From an uncultured Sphingomonas sp. (lineage in GTDB: Bacteria; Pseudomonadota; Alphaproteobacteria; Sphingomonadales; Sphingomonadaceae), in NCBI GenBank assembly GCA_913774925.1, contig CAJYKB010000047.1, forward strand, positions 22,713-86,712: a stretch of 64,000 bases of DNA. The letters are read 5' to 3'. Positions 43,126-51,467 of the stretch are shown one piece after another. The notes beneath the pieces were generated by a model. That model was not told the origin of the DNA and did no database searches. It was given only the letters and a program-made list of their open reading frames with translations. Position 1 is the stretch's first letter. The number at the start of each line of letters is the position of its first letter. Both the position numbers and the translations under genes were made by a program.

Positions 43126-44493
43126 TCAGTGCGGCAGGTCGATCGCCACCACCAGCCCCGGCGCCGCATCGCCCAGCCGCACCGCGCCGCCGTGCAACCG
43201 CGCCACCGCCGCGACCAGCGACAGCCCCAGCCCGGCCCCCGTCCCGCTGCGCGCACTGTCGAGCCGCCCGAACCGCCTGAGCGCCGCCTCGCGGTCCTCG
43301 GGAGCGATGCCCGCGCCCTGATCCGCCACCGATAGCGTGACCGTGCCCGACGCCGCGGTCAGCGCCAGCGTGATCGTCCCCGCGCCGTATTTGAGTGCAT
43401 TGTCGACCAGATTGCCGAGCGCCTGCCCCAGCAGTTCGCGGTGTACCTGCAGCACCACGCCCGACACCGCGGCGACGCGGATGTCGCGGCCCACGTCCTC
43501 CGCGACAGGTCCGTAGATTTCCGCGATATCCTCCAGCTCGCCCCCCAGGTCGACCGCGGTGAAGCTCTCGGTCCCGATCCCCGCCTCGGCGCGGGTGATG
43601 CGCAGCGCGGTCTCGACCAGCGCGAGCAGCCGCTCACCCTCCGCCAGCGCGCGGTCGACCGCGTCCTGCGCCGCGGGTTCGGTGACCACCACCGCCGCGC
43701 GTTCCAGCGCGGAACGCAGCCGGGTCAGCGGCGACTTCAGATCATGCGCCAGCCCGTCGGTCGCGATCTTCAGTTCGACCACCAGCGCCTCGACCCGGTC
43801 GAGCATCGCATTCACCGATCCGGCGAGATCGGCGAAGGCATCCCCCGTCGCGTCGGCGGGCACGCGGCGCGACAGATCGCCGTCGCGCACCGCGCCGAGC
43901 GTCGCCACCGTCGTCTCCAGCCGCAGCACGATCATCCGCGCCGCCAGCCACGACGCCAGCGCGGCGAAGGCGACCGCCAGCGACAGCGCGAACAGCATCG
44001 CCGCCTCCAGCACGCGCACCGCGCGCCGTTCGCCTTCGACCACGCTGCCGGTCAGCAGCCGGGATCCGCCGGGCAGCGCGGTGGCGCGCACCCACATCGC
44101 CTCGGGCAGCGGGCGCCCGACGCGGTACAGCTCGACCGCCCCCGCGTGCCCATCGGTCGCGACATTGGGTGGCCACGCCGACAGATTGCCCGCGATCGGC
44201 CGACCGCTGGCGTCGGCGAGCAACAGGACCGTACCGGGCGTCAGGTTGCGCGTGACGCGTTGCGCGACCGCATCGGCCAGCGCCGCGTCGCCGCTGTCCT
44301 GCCGCACGGTCAGCAAATCCTGCCGCAGCACCTCGGCGCTGGCCGCCGCGCCGGCGAACACCTGTCCGCGCACCACCGTGCGCACCGCGAACAGCAGCGT
44401 CCCCGCCGCCGCGATCTGCAACAGGAAGACAAGGGCGGCGAAACGGAACGTGGTGGAGCGCAGGAACGTGCCCCGGCCAGGCGAGCGGCTCAG
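43126..44493 (-). CDS. Sensor histidine kinase (HAMP type), probable CTG start
   Basis: An inner-membrane histidine kinase of about 455 residues. It has a first membrane helix (FRFAALVFLLQIAAAGTLLFAVRTV), a periplasmic sensor region, a second helix near MLFALSLAVAFAALASWLAARMI, a HAMP domain, the H-box GLAHDLKSPLTRLRSALERA and the ATPase domain (VDNALKYGAG, VADQGAGIAP, GAGLGLSLVAAVARLHGG). No ATG, GTG or TTG lies in frame between the upstream stop and a TTG at 44421, and that TTG would cut into the first helix. A CTG at 44493, overlapping the response-regulator stop as CTGA and preceded by GGGGGTGG, gives a complete protein. Confidence 0.85.
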   Translation of the reverse strand: MSRSPGRGTFLRSTTFRFAALVFLLQIAAAGTLLFAVRTVVRGQVFAGAAASAEVLRQDLLTVRQDSGDAALADAVAQRVTRNLTPGTVLLLADASGRPIAGNLSAWPPNVATDGHAGAVELYRVGRPLPEAMWVRATALPGGSRLLTGSVVEGERRAVRVLEAAMLFALSLAVAFAALASWLAARMIVLRLETTVATLGAVRDGDLSRRVPADATGDAFADLAGSVNAMLDRVEALVVELKIATDGLAHDLKSPLTRLRSALERAAVVVTEPAAQDAVDRALAEGERLLALVETALRITRAEAGIGTESFTAVDLGGELEDIAEIYGPVAEDVGRDIRVAAVSGVVLQVHRELLGQALGNLVDNALKYGAGTITLALTAASGTVTLSVADQGAGIAPEDREAALRRFGRLDSARSGTGAGLGLSLVAAVARLHGGAVRLGDAAPGLVVAIDLPH

Positions 44494-45176
44494 GGTTCCA
44501 CCCCCAGGCGATAGCCCGCGCCGCGCACCGTATGCAGCAGCGGCGATCCGAATCCTTCATCCACCTTCTTGCGCAGCCGGCTGAGATGGACGTCGATGAC
44601 GTTGGTGCCGGGATCGAAGTGATAGTCCCACACGCCCTCCAGCAGCATGGTGCGCGTCACCACCTGCTCGGCGTGGCGCAGCATATATTCCAGCAGCCGG
44701 AACTCGCGCGGTTGCAGCTCGATCGTCTTGCCCGCGCGCGTCACGCGCCGTGCCAGCAGGTCCATCGACAGGTCGCCGCAAGACAGCACCGTCTGCACCG
44801 CGGGTGCGCTAGTGCCGCGCCGGATCAGCAGCTTGATGCGCGCGAGCAGCTCCGCGAACGCGAACGGCTTGACCAGATAGTCGTCCGACCCGCCGGTCAG
44901 CCCCTTCACGCGGTCCTCCGGCGATCCCAGCGCGGAGAGGATGATGACCGGCGTTTCGATCTGCGACGCGCGCAGCGCGGCGAGCACCGCCATCCCGTCC
45001 ATCCCGGGCAGCATCCGGTCGAGCACGATGCAGTCGTAGCTGCCGTCGGTGGCGTGGAACAGGCCATCGCGCCCGTTGGCGGCGCGGTCGACGACATAGC
45101 CTTCCTCGATCAGCCCCTTCGACACGAAATCGGCGGTGGTGTCATCGTCCTCAACCAGCAGGATCTTTGCCGACAC
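44490..45176 (-). CDS. OmpR-family response regulator
   Basis: A 228-residue two-component regulator. The receiver domain has acidic residues 10-12 (VEDDDT), the phosphorylation site Asp53 in IVLDRMLPGMDG and Lys103 in YLVKPF. The C-terminal winged helix (ELQPREFRLLEYMLRH...VIDVHLSRLRKKV) is OmpR type. Its stop overlaps the kinase start and its first 26 bases overlap the PDZ gene, so the three genes form one operon transcribed PDZ-regulator-kinase. Confidence 0.95.
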   Translation of the reverse strand: MSAKILLVEDDDTTADFVSKGLIEEGYVVDRAANGRDGLFHATDGSYDCIVLDRMLPGMDGMAVLAALRASQIETPVIILSALGSPEDRVKGLTGGSDDYLVKPFAFAELLARIKLLIRRGTSAPAVQTVLSCGDLSMDLLARRVTRAGKTIELQPREFRLLEYMLRHAEQVVTRTMLLEGVWDYHFDPGTNVIDVHLSRLRKKVDEGFGSPLLHTVRGAGYRLGVEP

Positions 45177-45603
45177 GCTTCGTCTCCCCTTGCCCTGCGG
45201 GTGCCTGTACGAGCGTCACGTGCACCGCCTGCATGCCGCGCCGGACCCGCAGGTCGACGCTGTCGCCTGATGCCACCGCTTGCTCGATCGGGGCAAGCGA
45301 GGTCGCACCGCGACCGTCGACCGCTTCCATGACGTCACCCACCTGCAACCCGGCGCGCTCCGCGACCCCGCCCGCACGCAGCGAGGTGACGGTCAGCGCG
45401 GCGGGGGCGCCGCCTGCCGGCAGCGCAACGGTGGCACCCAGCAGGTCGGAATCGGGCACCCGCGATGCATGCAGCACGCGCACCGACATGAACGCCCCCA
45501 CCAACGCCACCGCCAGGAAGATCAGCAGCGCATGGCGCAGCTGGCGCAGCGCGTGTCCGGCACGACGGTCATGGGGTTCGGCAGGGAGGCGGAGGTGCTC
45601 CAT
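45151..45603 (-). CDS. Membrane-anchored PDZ-domain protein
   Basis: A 150-residue protein with one membrane helix at about residues 27-43 (LLIFLAVALVGAFMSVRVL) and a C-terminal PDZ domain (VTSLRAGGVAERAGLQVGDVMEAVDGR). No protease domain is attached, unlike in DegP or RseP. PDZ domains bind exposed C-termini, so it could be a periplasmic partner that modulates the sensor kinase encoded downstream. The 26-base overlap with the regulator gene supports joint expression. No homologue with a known function is recognised. Confidence 0.8.
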   Translation of the reverse strand: MEHLRLPAEPHDRRAGHALRQLRHALLIFLAVALVGAFMSVRVLHASRVPDSDLLGATVALPAGGAPAALTVTSLRAGGVAERAGLQVGDVMEAVDGRGATSLAPIEQAVASGDSVDLRVRRGMQAVHVTLVQAPAGQGETKRVGKDPAG

Positions 45604-45712
45604 CCGGCCGTTCTATCCGCCGCGGCCTGTGCACGAGGTGGGCGCAAGATGACGGATCGCTCATCTTCCCGACAGCGTGCGGCCAGCCGTGCACGCGCAT
45701 AGCGGATGGATC

Positions 45713-45892
45713 ATGTCGCACGCCCCCGCTCCCCTGACCGACACCTGCGAATCCGGCCGCCACCTGCCCGGCACGCGGATCGTGACCGACGCGCGCGGCA
45801 TCCAGCACACGCGCTGCCGCCGTTGCGGCTGCGAGCTCGCCCGGATTCCCGCGATCCGCCGCTGGTATCGGTCGGGCATGCTCGGCGACTAA
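45713..45892 (+). CDS. Small cysteine-rich (zinc-ribbon-like) protein
   Basis: A 59-residue protein. The ATG at 45713 is preceded by GGATGG. Four cysteines are present: one in LTDTCESGRH and three in TRCRRCGCELARI, spaced as a possible zinc knuckle, with histidines nearby. It is basic and lacks a signal peptide, so it is probably cytoplasmic and could bind nucleic acid or another protein. Function unknown. It is divergent from the PDZ gene. Confidence 0.65.
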   Translation: MSHAPAPLTDTCESGRHLPGTRIVTDARGIQHTRCRRCGCELARIPAIRRWYRSGMLGD

Positions 45893-46001
45893 CCTGGTAT
45901 AGCGGCGCGAATGACGAAACGGTAAGCCGCCGCCCAGCCACGCCTCATCCACGACCGCGTATCAGCGCCTCATCATCGACACCGTCATTCCGGAACCCAC
46001 C

Positions 46002-49000
46002 ATGGCCGATCCCATCTTCTTCGATCCTACCGGCCGGCGCAGCCGCCGGTCGCGCCGCGTGCTGGCCACGCTGCTGGGGATCGTCCTGGTCGCCGCGATC
46101 GCCTTCGCCACGACGTTGATGATGGTCCGTCCCGCGCGCGACCTGGCGCTGCCGCTGCCCCAGGCGCGCGCCGCCGCGACGCACGGGGCGGACGCACCGC
46201 GTGGGCTCGCCCGCTGGCTACCGCATCGCACGACGAAGGCGACGAACAGCGCGGAGCTGGACGTCGGCTTCTACATGCCCGGCGACGACGCCAGCATCGC
46301 CTCGCTGCGTCGTCATGTCGCGGCACTCGACTGGGTCGTCCCCGCCACCGTCGCGATCGCCGGACCGCAGCACAAGATCACCGTGGAGCCCGATCCGAAG
46401 TTCGACCGCATGATCGCCGCGATGCCGCACCCGCCCAAGGTGCTGCCGATGGTGCAGAATTTCGACAACGACCGCGCGGAGGGCGATTGGGACGGCGCCG
46501 GTGCGGCATCGCTGCTCGCCGATCTGGCGAAGCGCGAGACGTTCGCGCGCCGGCTGGCGACGATGGTCGTTCAGCGGCACCAGGGCGGCGTGGTGATGGA
46601 TTTCGAGGCGTTGCCCGCGTCCGCGATGGGCAATTACCTGGCCTTCCTGCGAACGCTGCGCGCCGCGCTGCCTGCGGGCAGCCAGCTGGCGGTCACCGCA
46701 CCGGCGGAGGACGAGTCCTGGCCGCTCGCGGCGCTGGCGAAGGTGTCCGATCGCGTCATCTTCATGGCCTATGACCAGCATTGGGAGGGCGGACAGGCCG
46801 GGCCGATCGCGGCGCAGAGCTGGTTCGTCCAGCAGGTGGAGGATACCAAGCGTCAGATCGGCGCCAACAAGCTGATCGTCGCACTGGGCAGCTATGCCTA
46901 TGACTGGCACGGCGACGACACCGACGCGCTGTCGATCGAGGAGGCGTGGCTGGCGGCGCACGACAGCAGCGCGCCGATCACCTTCGACAAGGCCAGCGGC
47001 AACCAGGCCTTCGCCTATGACGAAAACGGCCAGCATCACGACATCTGGATGATGGATGCCGCCACCAGCTGGAACCAGCTGCGCGCGCTCGACAGCATGG
47101 GGCTGCGCGATGTGGCGATGTGGCGGCTGGGCAGCGAGGATCCGGGCTTTTGGAACGACCTCGCCGCCTTCCGCGCGCACAAGCTGCCCAACCTGCGCCG
47201 GATCGACTCGTCGCTCAACACCGACGTGGAGGGTTCGGGCGAGATCCTGCGCATCACCGCCACGCCGACGACCGGCGAGCGGCTGCTGCGCGTCGATGCG
47301 CAGAACATCGTCCGCGACGAGCGCTATGCCGCGCTGCCCACGCCCTATGTCGTGCACCGCACCGGCGCGGCCAATCCGAAGCTGCTGGCGCTGACGTTCG
47401 ACGACGGCCCCGACGCGACCTGGACCCCGCGCATCCTGAACGTGCTGGAGGCCGCGCACGTCCCTGCGACCTTCTTCGTCATCGGCGAGAATGCGCTGGC
47501 GCATCCCGCGCTCCTCAACCGCATCGTCGCCGACGGCAGCGAGCTGGGCAACCACAGCTACACCCATCCCAACATGGCGACGCTGGGACCCAACGGCACC
47601 GCGCTGGAGATGAACGCGACGCAGCGGCTGGTGCAGGCCTATACCGGGCGCATGCTCACGCTGTTCCGCGCGCCCTATTTCGGCGATGCGGAGCCGACCA
47701 CCGCGGACGAGCTGGGGCCGGCGCTGGCGGCGCAGCGCGCGGGTTACACCGTCGTCGGGCTCCACGTCGATCCCAACGACTGGCAGCGCCCCGGCACCGA
47801 TGCGATCGTCCAGCAGGTCATCGACCAGGTGCACGGCGCGACGCCGACCAACTCGGCCAACGTCATCCTGCTCCACGACGGCGGCGGCGACCGATCGCAG
47901 ACGGTGGCGGCGCTGCCGCGGATCATCGCGACGCTGCGGGCCGAGGGCTATACCTTCGTCCCCGTGTCGCAGCTGGTCGGGCTGACCCCGGCGCAGGCGA
48001 TGCCGCCGGTCACCGGACACGATTTGTGGGCGGTGCGGACCGACGTTGCGGTGTTCATCGCGCTCGCCGCGGTGACCGCGGTGATCGCCTGGCTGTTCTA
48101 CATTGCGATCTCGCTCGGCATCGCGCGCGCGGTGATGATGACCGGGCTGGCATGGGTGCAGGCGCGCCGCCGCCGCGCCGAGCCGCCGGTGTTCACACCG
48201 ACCGTGTCGGTCGTGATCCCGGCCTATAACGAGGAGCGCGTCATCGTCGCCTCGGTCCAGCGCGTGCTGTCGAGCGACTATCCCGGGCTTCAGATCATCG
48301 TCGCAGACGACGGGTCGAAGGATGCGACCAGCGCGCTGGTGCGCGAGGCGTTCGGCGACGATCCGCGCGTCCAGCTGCTGACGCTGGTCAACGGCGGCAA
48401 GGCCGCCGCGCTCAACCGCGCGCTGCAGGAGGCAACCGGCGACGTCATCATCGCGCTCGACGCCGATACCCAGTTCGAGCCGGCGACGATCCGCCGCCTG
48501 GCGCGCTGGTTCGTCGATCCGCGGATCGGCGCGGTGGCGGGCGATGCGCGCGTGGGCAACCGCATCAACCTGGTCACCCGCTGGCAGGCGGTCGAATATA
48601 TCACCGCGCAGAATCTGGAGCGCCGCGCGCTCGCCGGGTTCGATGCGATGACGGTCGTCCCCGGCGCGGTCGGGGCGTGGCGCCGCACTGCGCTCGATTC
48701 GGTCGGCGGCTATCCGGAGGATACGCTAGCCGAGGATCAGGATCTGACCATCGCGATCCAGCGCGCCGGCTGGCGCGTCACCTACGATCCCGCCGCGATC
48801 GCCTGGACCGAGGCGCCCGAGACGTTCCGCGCCCTCGCCAAGCAGCGCTTCCGCTGGGCATTCGGTACGCTGCAATGCCTGTGGAAGCACCGCGGCGTGC
48901 TGCGCCGGCGCAAGCCGTCGGGGCTGGCGCTGGTCGGGATGCCGCAGGCGTGGCTGTTCCAGATCGTCTTCGCAGCGATCTCCCCGCTGATCGACCTGGC

Positions 49001-49328
49001 GCTGCTGCTGTCGATCGTCGGCACCTTCGTCCGCGTGATGCAGCACGGCTGGGCGCAGACGGCGGGCGACGTCTCGACCATGGGCCTCTACTGGCTCGCC
49101 TTCACCGCGATCGACGTGGCGTGCGGCGCGATGGCGTACCGCCTCGACGGCCACAAGATCCGCTACCCCGCGCTGCTGCTGGTCGCGCAGCGGCTGGTCT
49201 ATCGCCAGATCATGTACGGCGTGGTCCTGCGCGCCATCGCCGCGGCGGTGCGCGGACGGATCGTCGGCTGGGGCAAGCTGGAGCGCAGTGGACGCGTCGA
49301 TGGCGGGCCAACAGCGGCAAGCCATTGA
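46002..49328 (+). CDS. Three-domain GH18 - polysaccharide deacetylase (CE4) - GT2 membrane protein
   Basis: An 1108-residue polysaccharide enzyme. A membrane anchor (residues ~20-42) is followed by a GH18-like glycosidase domain with the catalytic motif GGVVMDFEAL (Asp200, Glu202). A NodB/CE4 deacetylase domain comes next (TFDDGPDATWTPR, Asp467-468; GNHSYTHPNM for the metal histidines). After another membrane helix (~685-710) there is a GT2 synthase (SVVIPAYNEERV near 735, LDADTQFEP, AEDQDLT, QRFRWAFG), then several C-terminal helices. It could make, deacetylate and trim a beta-1,4/1,6-linked N-acetylhexosamine polymer, much as PgaC and PgaB do with separate proteins. The polymer is not known. 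Confidence 0.9.
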   Translation: MADPIFFDPTGRRSRRSRRVLATLLGIVLVAAIAFATTLMMVRPARDLALPLPQARAAATHGADAPRGLARWLPHRTTKATNSAELDVGFYMPGDDASIASLRRHVAALDWVVPATVAIAGPQHKITVEPDPKFDRMIAAMPHPPKVLPMVQNFDNDRAEGDWDGAGAASLLADLAKRETFARRLATMVVQRHQGGVVMDFEALPASAMGNYLAFLRTLRAALPAGSQLAVTAPAEDESWPLAALAKVSDRVIFMAYDQHWEGGQAGPIAAQSWFVQQVEDTKRQIGANKLIVALGSYAYDWHGDDTDALSIEEAWLAAHDSSAPITFDKASGNQAFAYDENGQHHDIWMMDAATSWNQLRALDSMGLRDVAMWRLGSEDPGFWNDLAAFRAHKLPNLRRIDSSLNTDVEGSGEILRITATPTTGERLLRVDAQNIVRDERYAALPTPYVVHRTGAANPKLLALTFDDGPDATWTPRILNVLEAAHVPATFFVIGENALAHPALLNRIVADGSELGNHSYTHPNMATLGPNGTALEMNATQRLVQAYTGRMLTLFRAPYFGDAEPTTADELGPALAAQRAGYTVVGLHVDPNDWQRPGTDAIVQQVIDQVHGATPTNSANVILLHDGGGDRSQTVAALPRIIATLRAEGYTFVPVSQLVGLTPAQAMPPVTGHDLWAVRTDVAVFIALAAVTAVIAWLFYIAISLGIARAVMMTGLAWVQARRRRAEPPVFTPTVSVVIPAYNEERVIVASVQRVLSSDYPGLQIIVADDGSKDATSALVREAFGDDPRVQLLTLVNGGKAAALNRALQEATGDVIIALDADTQFEPATIRRLARWFVDPRIGAVAGDARVGNRINLVTRWQAVEYITAQNLERRALAGFDAMTVVPGAVGAWRRTALDSVGGYPEDTLAEDQDLTIAIQRAGWRVTYDPAAIAWTEAPETFRALAKQRFRWAFGTLQCLWKHRGVLRRRKPSGLALVGMPQAWLFQIVFAAISPLIDLALLLSIVGTFVRVMQHGWAQTAGDVSTMGLYWLAFTAIDVACGAMAYRLDGHKIRYPALLLVAQRLVYRQIMYGVVLRAIAAAVRGRIVGWGKLERSGRVDGGPTAASH

Positions 49329-49348
49329 TCTGGCGACTCCGGTAGGGC

Positions 49349-50038
49349 ATGGCGGACGCGATGGTTCCCGTTCCGTTCGCCAAGCTGTCGTTCGCCGGCC
49401 ACGACTTTCGCGCCCTGCCGCAGGGGGCGCTGTTCTGGCCCGCGCGTCGCGCGCTGCTGGTGGCGGACCTTCATCTGGAGAAGGCGAGCTGGTTCGCCCG
49501 CGGCGGGCAGATGCTGCCGCCCTACGATTCGATCGCGACGCTGACCGAATTGTCGGCGCTGGTCGCCGCGACCGGCGCGGAGGAAGTGTGGTGCCTGGGC
49601 GACAGCTTCCACGATGTCGCCGGGTGCGACCGCCTGCCCGCTCAGGCGCGCACGCTACTGACCGACCTGACCGGCGCGACCCGCTGGACCTGGATCACCG
49701 GTAACCACGACCGTGCCTATGTCGACCGCTGCGGCGGCGCGGTCGCGGACGAGGCGATGGTCGACGGCTTGATCCTGCGTCACGAGGCCGAACGCGGCGA
49801 GACGCGCCCCGAGCTGTCGGGTCATTTCCACCCGAAGCTGCGCGTCCGCGTCCGCGGCAAGCTGGTCGCGCGCCGCTGCTTCGTGGCCACCGCGACGAAG
49901 CTGATCTTCCCCGCGTTCGGCGCGCTGACCGGCGGGCTCAACGTCACCCATCCCGAGATCGCCCGCGCCACCGGCGGCATGGGCGAGGCGCTGGTCGCGC
50001 TCGACGACCGCCTGCTGCGATTTCCGCTGGCGGCGTAA
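49349..50038 (+). CDS. pdeM: Ligase-associated DNA-damage-response endonuclease PdeM
   Basis: A 229-residue calcineurin-like metallophosphoesterase. The metal motifs are complete: LVADLHLEKAS, CLGDSFHD, ITGNHDRAY and LSGHFHPKLRV. This matches PdeM, the fourth member of the ligase/exonuclease/helicase module. Here it is about 9 kb from the helicase gene and sits 21 bases behind the GH18-CE4-GT2 gene, so it may be read from that promoter. Displacement from its usual partners is noteworthy. Confidence 0.92.
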   Translation: MADAMVPVPFAKLSFAGHDFRALPQGALFWPARRALLVADLHLEKASWFARGGQMLPPYDSIATLTELSALVAATGAEEVWCLGDSFHDVAGCDRLPAQARTLLTDLTGATRWTWITGNHDRAYVDRCGGAVADEAMVDGLILRHEAERGETRPELSGHFHPKLRVRVRGKLVARRCFVATATKLIFPAFGALTGGLNVTHPEIARATGGMGEALVALDDRLLRFPLAA

Positions 50039-50049
50039 CGCCCCTCGCC

Positions 50050-50077
50050 CGTCATTCCCGCGAAGGCGGTAATCCAG
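50050..50077. repeat. Dispersed palindromic repeat (degenerate copy)
   Basis: CGTCATTCCCGCGAAGGCGG followed by TAATCCAG, lying between the convergent pdeM and ubiH-like genes. The right half is shortened relative to the copies at 43097 and 34644. Confidence 0.75.
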
Positions 50078-50099
50078 AAATACGGTTCATGCTGCCCGC

Positions 50100-51326
50100 T
50101 CAGACCATCACCCCCATCAACAGCTTTGGCAGCTGCCCGCTCTCGCCGCGCGCCTCCGCCATGAAGCGGTCCTTCAGCGGCGGCAGCTTGTCGACCGCCG
50201 AAATGCCGAACCGCCGCACCGCGCTCGCGGTCTTGCCCGGCAGGCCGAACAGCCGCGTCAGCGTATCGGTCGCCGCCGCCACCATGAACGTGTCGAGGCT
50301 GCGCCAGTTCTGGTAGCGCGCCAGCAGTTGCGCATCGCCCGCGTGCAGCCCCAGCCGCCGCCCCTCGACCAGCACCTCGACCAGCGCGGCGACGTCGCGA
50401 TAGCCCAGATTCACCCCCTGCCCCGCGATCGGATGGATCCCATGTGCCGCGTCGCCGACCAGCACCAGCCGTTCGTCGGTGATGCGCGCCGCGTGGTGGA
50501 ACCCCAGCGGATAGCTGGCGCGCGGCGAGGCATGCGACAGCGTGCCCAGGAACCCACCCATCCGCTTCTCCGCCTCGGCCAGGAAGCCGCGGTCGCCCAG
50601 CTTCAGCATGCCCGCGGCATGCTCGCCCGCCACCGTCCAGACGATCGCGGAGCGGTGCCCGATCTCGTCGTCGGGCAGCGGCAGCAGTGCGAACGGCCCG
50701 GAGGAATAGAAGATTTCGTAGGCGATATTCTCGTGGCTGCGCTCGTGATGGAACGCCCCGATGATCGCGGCATGATCGTATTGCCACCGCGCCACCGCGA
50801 TCCCCGCCGCCTCACGCGTCGGTGACTGGCGCCCCTCCGCCGCGACCAGCAGATCGGCAGTGACCGTCATGCCGGAGGACAAGGTCGCGCGTACGCCGTG
50901 CGCATCGCGTTTCACCGCCACCGCGCGCGTCCGCATGCGCAGGTCGACGCGCTCCGCGGCCATCGCCGCGTCGTACAGCGAGGTGCGCAGCAGGCGGTTC
51001 TCGTACATCGTCCCCAGCGCCGCATCGTCAGCGTCGGGGATGAAATCCAGCTTGCCCGGCGCCAGTCCGTCGCTGACGCGGATCTGGCGAATCTCGCATC
51101 CCTTCCCCGCCAGCGCGGCGCCCACGCCGATCGCGTCGAGCATCTTGTGGCTGGCGCTCGCCACCGCACTGGCACGACCATCGAACGTGGCGGTCAGCGT
51201 CACCGCGGGGTCCGCGGGATCGACCACGATCGAGGAAAGCCCGTGGCGGTCGAGCGCCACCGCCAGCGCGCTGCCCACCAGCCCGCCGCCGAGGATGAGG
51301 ACGTCTGCGTGGTCTGCCTGGTTCAT
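50100..51326 (-). CDS. UbiH/UbiF/VisC/COQ6-family FAD-dependent hydroxylase
   Basis: A 408-residue flavoprotein monooxygenase that hydroxylates the ubiquinone ring. The FAD-binding motif is VLILGGGLVGSALAVALDRHG at residues 9-29, with the second FAD motif GDAAHGIHPIAGQGVNLGYRD near residue 285, the family hallmark. Which ring position it modifies cannot be told from the sequence, since alphaproteobacteria use UbiL, UbiM and other relatives. ubiG of the same pathway lies elsewhere in the window. It is divergent from ftsK. Confidence 0.93.
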   Translation of the reverse strand: MNQADHADVLILGGGLVGSALAVALDRHGLSSIVVDPADPAVTLTATFDGRASAVASASHKMLDAIGVGAALAGKGCEIRQIRVSDGLAPGKLDFIPDADDAALGTMYENRLLRTSLYDAAMAAERVDLRMRTRAVAVKRDAHGVRATLSSGMTVTADLLVAAEGRQSPTREAAGIAVARWQYDHAAIIGAFHHERSHENIAYEIFYSSGPFALLPLPDDEIGHRSAIVWTVAGEHAAGMLKLGDRGFLAEAEKRMGGFLGTLSHASPRASYPLGFHHAARITDERLVLVGDAAHGIHPIAGQGVNLGYRDVAALVEVLVEGRRLGLHAGDAQLLARYQNWRSLDTFMVAAATDTLTRLFGLPGKTASAVRRFGISAVDKLPPLKDRFMAEARGESGQLPKLLMGVMV

Positions 51327-51467
51327 GGTCCTGCCCTACCTGCCCGCCCCGTCTCTGCCAACCGCCCCGCCCGTCTTGCCGCCCGCTCGCCGACCGCGCC
51401 ATCTTGACGCCAGACTCGCGCGCGCGGAGAATACGCGCACTTTCTCACATCGTTGCGGGGTTGGGGT

